64,000 nucleotides of DNA, taken from assembly GCA_002298125.1 (NCBI GenBank), contig DBMJ01000023.1:249-64248 (forward strand), written 5' to 3'. The notes beneath the pieces are model-generated. The model did not search any database. It worked only from the letters and a program-made list of their open reading frames with translations, and had not been told where the DNA came from. The first letter of the stretch is position 1. The number at the start of each line of letters is the position of its first letter. The translations under genes were made by a program, and so were the position numbers. Shown here one piece after another: positions 61,700-64,000 of this stretch. The DNA is from Clostridium sp. UBA701. Lineage in GTDB: Bacteria; Bacillota; Clostridia; Clostridiales; Clostridiaceae.

Positions 61700-62542
61700 C
61701 TAAAAATCTCTTACCTTTTCTTTATCCTTATCAGTAAAGATATCAGTATTCCAAGAACCATTTAGGTATTGATCATTTATGTAGTATTTAACTTCACTCT
61801 TCTCATTTTTGTCCCATATTGTTACCGTTGCCTTAAACACCGTAAGCTTATATCCCACAGTCTTTACAGTAAAGGCAAGGTCATAGCTCTTATCCTTTTC
61901 CGTAATTGATGCATTTCTCCCCTTATCCTGAAGCTTATCCTTAAAAAGCTCTAGGTCGGTTGACATGATAAATTTCGCTGATTCCACATCATCCTTAAGG
62001 TTTATTCCCACAGTCTTTCCCTGTTTATTAGAGGACTTAAGGTAATCATCCACTACCTTTAAAATAGAATTGTAATAAATAGTTTCGAAATTCTTAGGCT
62101 TCTTAACACTGTCAAAGTTTTTGATTATATCATTATCTATACGCTTAGACACTAGATATACCTTGTCATCACTATAGAGGTTTCCTGCATCCTTTTTATC
62201 ACTGCCAGCTATATAGCTGAATTTATGAACCTGATTTGGTCCTTCCTGCATTTCAAAGATGTAGTCAGGAGATAAGGTGCTCTTTTCTTTAACCTCTTTA
62301 GCTGTAGATAGGATATCGTATAGATCCTTAATAGCCTTCTGATCTGTCACCACAAATCTAAAGCCCTTGTCTCTAGTGTTTTGAATTACTATCTTTTCTA
62401 TTTTGCCCTGCTTTATATATTCGAAGTCCTGGTTTTTCCATCCCATCTTCACCTGTAAAGCATCCCATCTGTCACAGCCTGTTAAGCTAATGCTAAACAT
62501 AAAGATAAGTAGGATTGAAACCAGCTTTCTATATTTCACCAT
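61700..62542 (-). CDS. Hypothetical lipoprotein
   Basis: A 280-residue protein with signal peptide ending ISLTGCDRWDALQ, so lipidated at about Cys 23. The mature part has no motif I recognise, with many Lys and Asp. Its start overlaps the end of lgt by 14 bases, so it is translationally coupled to the enzyme that lipidates it. Function unknown. Confidence 0.78.
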   Translation of the reverse strand: MVKYRKLVSILLIFMFSISLTGCDRWDALQVKMGWKNQDFEYIKQGKIEKIVIQNTRDKGFRFVVTDQKAIKDLYDILSTAKEVKEKSTLSPDYIFEMQEGPNQVHKFSYIAGSDKKDAGNLYSDDKVYLVSKRIDNDIIKNFDSVKKPKNFETIYYNSILKVVDDYLKSSNKQGKTVGINLKDDVESAKFIMSTDLELFKDKLQDKGRNASITEKDKSYDLAFTVKTVGYKLTVFKATVTIWDKNEKSEVKYYINDQYLNGSWNTDIFTDKDKEKVRDF

Positions 62543-63320
62543 TTTCTCTTCCTTCCTTTGGCTTAAAAAAACGGGATTTTATAGCTTCCAAATTAAATGC
62601 TATTATTCCAGCCACAAGTATAAAAATACCTATAAACTGTGAGGTGCTAAGTACTCCAACATTTCCTCTGGGGTCATTTCTAAAAAATTCTATAATTATT
62701 CTTCCCACACTGTAAATAATCATGTAAAGCGCAAATACCCTGCCTTTTTTGTGCTCCTTCCTGTCATACCATAACAAGAACCCAGCCAGTGCAAAGTCAA
62801 AAATAGAAGAAAAAAGCTGAGTAGGTATTAAGGATACCCCAGTAGGTGCTAAACAATCCTTATCCCAAAAGGTAACTCCTATGGGCAGGTGAGTTTCCAC
62901 CCCATAACAGCAGCCTGCAAGAAAGCATCCAATTCTTCCAAAGCCCTGAGCTAATGCCACAGGTATTATCCCAAGATCAAACACTTCAAGAATATTCCAT
63001 TGTTTTTTCTTTGCATAAATATATACAGCCAGTGCTCCTCCTATTATGGAGCCATATACCACAAAGCCAGCACCAAAGTCCTTCAAAATCTCAGGCTGTG
63101 CTATTATCTCCTTTATATCCGATAGTATAAAGAAAAGCTTTCCTCCTATTACTCCTGCAATAACAGCAAAAATTGTCATGTTTAAAATTTTATCTTCATC
63201 ATAGTTTTTCAAACGAGCCTTGTACATCAAAAGTATTACTGCTGCTATAATCCCTAAGGAAATCATAGTTCCATATCCGTATATCTTTATATTGAAAAAT
63301 TCAAATAAAACTGGTCTCAT
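62529..63320 (-). CDS. lgt: Prolipoprotein diacylglyceryl transferase
   Basis: A 263-residue membrane enzyme. The family signature is GRIGCFLAGCCYG near residue 135, and the FVVYGSIIGGALAVYIYAKK and FRNDPRGNVG segments carry other conserved residues. About seven TM helices. It adds diacylglycerol to lipobox Cys of prelipoproteins, several of which are encoded in this window. GGAGGT precedes the ATG. Confidence 0.95.
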   Translation of the reverse strand: MRPVLFEFFNIKIYGYGTMISLGIIAAVILLMYKARLKNYDEDKILNMTIFAVIAGVIGGKLFFILSDIKEIIAQPEILKDFGAGFVVYGSIIGGALAVYIYAKKKQWNILEVFDLGIIPVALAQGFGRIGCFLAGCCYGVETHLPIGVTFWDKDCLAPTGVSLIPTQLFSSIFDFALAGFLLWYDRKEHKKGRVFALYMIIYSVGRIIIEFFRNDPRGNVGVLSTSQFIGIFILVAGIIAFNLEAIKSRFFKPKEGRENGEI

Positions 63321-63394
63321 AAATCAAACCTCCAGAAGCTTTTTGTTAGTTTTGTATTATATAAATTATAATACACCTATGCTCCCTTTGCAAT

Positions 63395-63979
63395 TTAATT
63401 AAATGTACAGCTTTCCCAAACAATGTTATATATTGCTTCTAAGCTCTCTCTGTAGTTATCCTCCCTTACATGAAAGCTTACCCTTAATATTTTAGGCCCT
63501 GCCTCTATAAGATACTCTTCAGCTATATAGGATAGTCCTGAAGCATTGTGAAAGGTATAGCTTACCCTACAGCCATTTCTTTCATTAAGCTTTATATTGG
63601 CAGTTTTATAGTTTAAAAGCTCATTGTTTTCCTTTAAAACCTGCCTTGTCCTTGTCATATAGTCAGATAAATTGCTTCGATTTGCTATTACCTCAAGAGA
63701 ACCGCTGATAACACTATCCTTTGAGGTAAAATCTCCTCTATATAGTATTTCCTCACCCCACTTAGACTTTTCTCTAAGCGTCCAGTCCTCTGGGAGCTTA
63801 AAGGACAGACCTCCCTTCATTGCAGCATAGCTTTTTAAGCTGCCCTGATTATTTTGTATTAGAGCTGTAAGTCTCAGAGATTTTTGAATGTTGAGCTCGA
63901 AAAACACCATTAAAAACATTAGTCCAATAATTATTAGTGATACCCCAAGGCGCTTTTTATTTATAACTATTACCTTCAT
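63395..63979 (-). CDS. Hypothetical membrane-anchored protein
   Basis: A 194-residue protein with one N-terminal helix (LGVSLIIIGLMFLMVFFELN) and an extracellular domain of about 160 residues (LSFKLPEDWTLREKSKWGEE) that resembles the PsbP-like or other small lipid/ligand-binding folds only in outline. ATG 63979 follows GGAGGGT; the frame's earlier start is within that site. It lies upstream of lgt on the same strand, with a 74-base gap. Confidence 0.65.
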   Translation of the reverse strand: MKVIVINKKRLGVSLIIIGLMFLMVFFELNIQKSLRLTALIQNNQGSLKSYAAMKGGLSFKLPEDWTLREKSKWGEEILYRGDFTSKDSVISGSLEVIANRSNLSDYMTRTRQVLKENNELLNYKTANIKLNERNGCRVSYTFHNASGLSYIAEEYLIEAGPKILRVSFHVREDNYRESLEAIYNIVWESCTFN

Positions 63980-64000
63980 ATTACCCTCCACATTAAGTGA

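Overview
The window is low-GC DNA typical of Clostridium sensu stricto: AT-rich intergenic regions, GGAGG ribosome-binding sites, frequent TTG/GTG starts, a Csh-type I-B CRISPR-Cas operon, CtsR-controlled clpB, an HPr-domain sigma-54 activator beside ptsI, and many Gram-positive lipoproteins and two-component systems. Species cannot be fixed from this sequence alone.

Layout. 1-8723 is a complete type I-B cas operon read leftward (cas6-cas8b-cas7-cas5-cas3-cas4-cas1-cas2). It is followed by a leader and the first CRISPR repeat at the window edge, so the array itself lies outside. Upstream of cas6 (8755-8994) is the most interesting element. It is a promoter-driven pair of degenerate CRISPR repeats around a 22-nt spacer-like segment, and the deduced guide partly matches the DNA abutting the cas6 -35 box. 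This has the architecture of a CreR/CreA-like self-regulating crRNA.

9148-15829 holds a creatininase-family enzyme, 3-methyladenine glycosylase, a DUF2087-type regulator, a PadR/HAAS-prefix pair, a nucleotidyltransferase-like protein, small secreted or unknown proteins and a 14-TM drug exporter. 15924-20793 is a divergent pair: an HPr-PAS-AAA-Fis sigma-54 activator and ptsI, with a good -24/-12 promoter and twin inverted repeats between them. 20958-29151 carries a YesMN-type two-component system, an MgtC protein and a ferric/sugar-phosphate type ABC importer. 29303-38619 has a 17-bp minisatellite, tRNA-Lys(CUU), a P-loop kinase-like protein, clpB-proC, an S1-domain protein, a cupin regulator with an orphan EutH permease, and a DEDDh exonuclease.

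38940-44644 has a PAS-GGDEF-EAL protein, a YhhN lysoplasmalogenase, a Y1/RAYT element with 11-bp inverted ends and a decayed IS3 orfA. 44736-49587 is a MacAB-type ABC exporter with its own OmpR/histidine kinase pair; both promoters carry the same 11-bp-phased direct repeat. 49687-64000 holds a split chromate transporter, DUF554 protein, a monocistronic 47-aa peptide, ferritin, S41 protease, aldehyde dehydrogenase, an ECF S-component, a Met/Pro-rich Cys protein, a GAF-GGDEF protein, a TPP riboswitch controlling thiT, ferredoxin, and lgt overlapping a lipoprotein gene.
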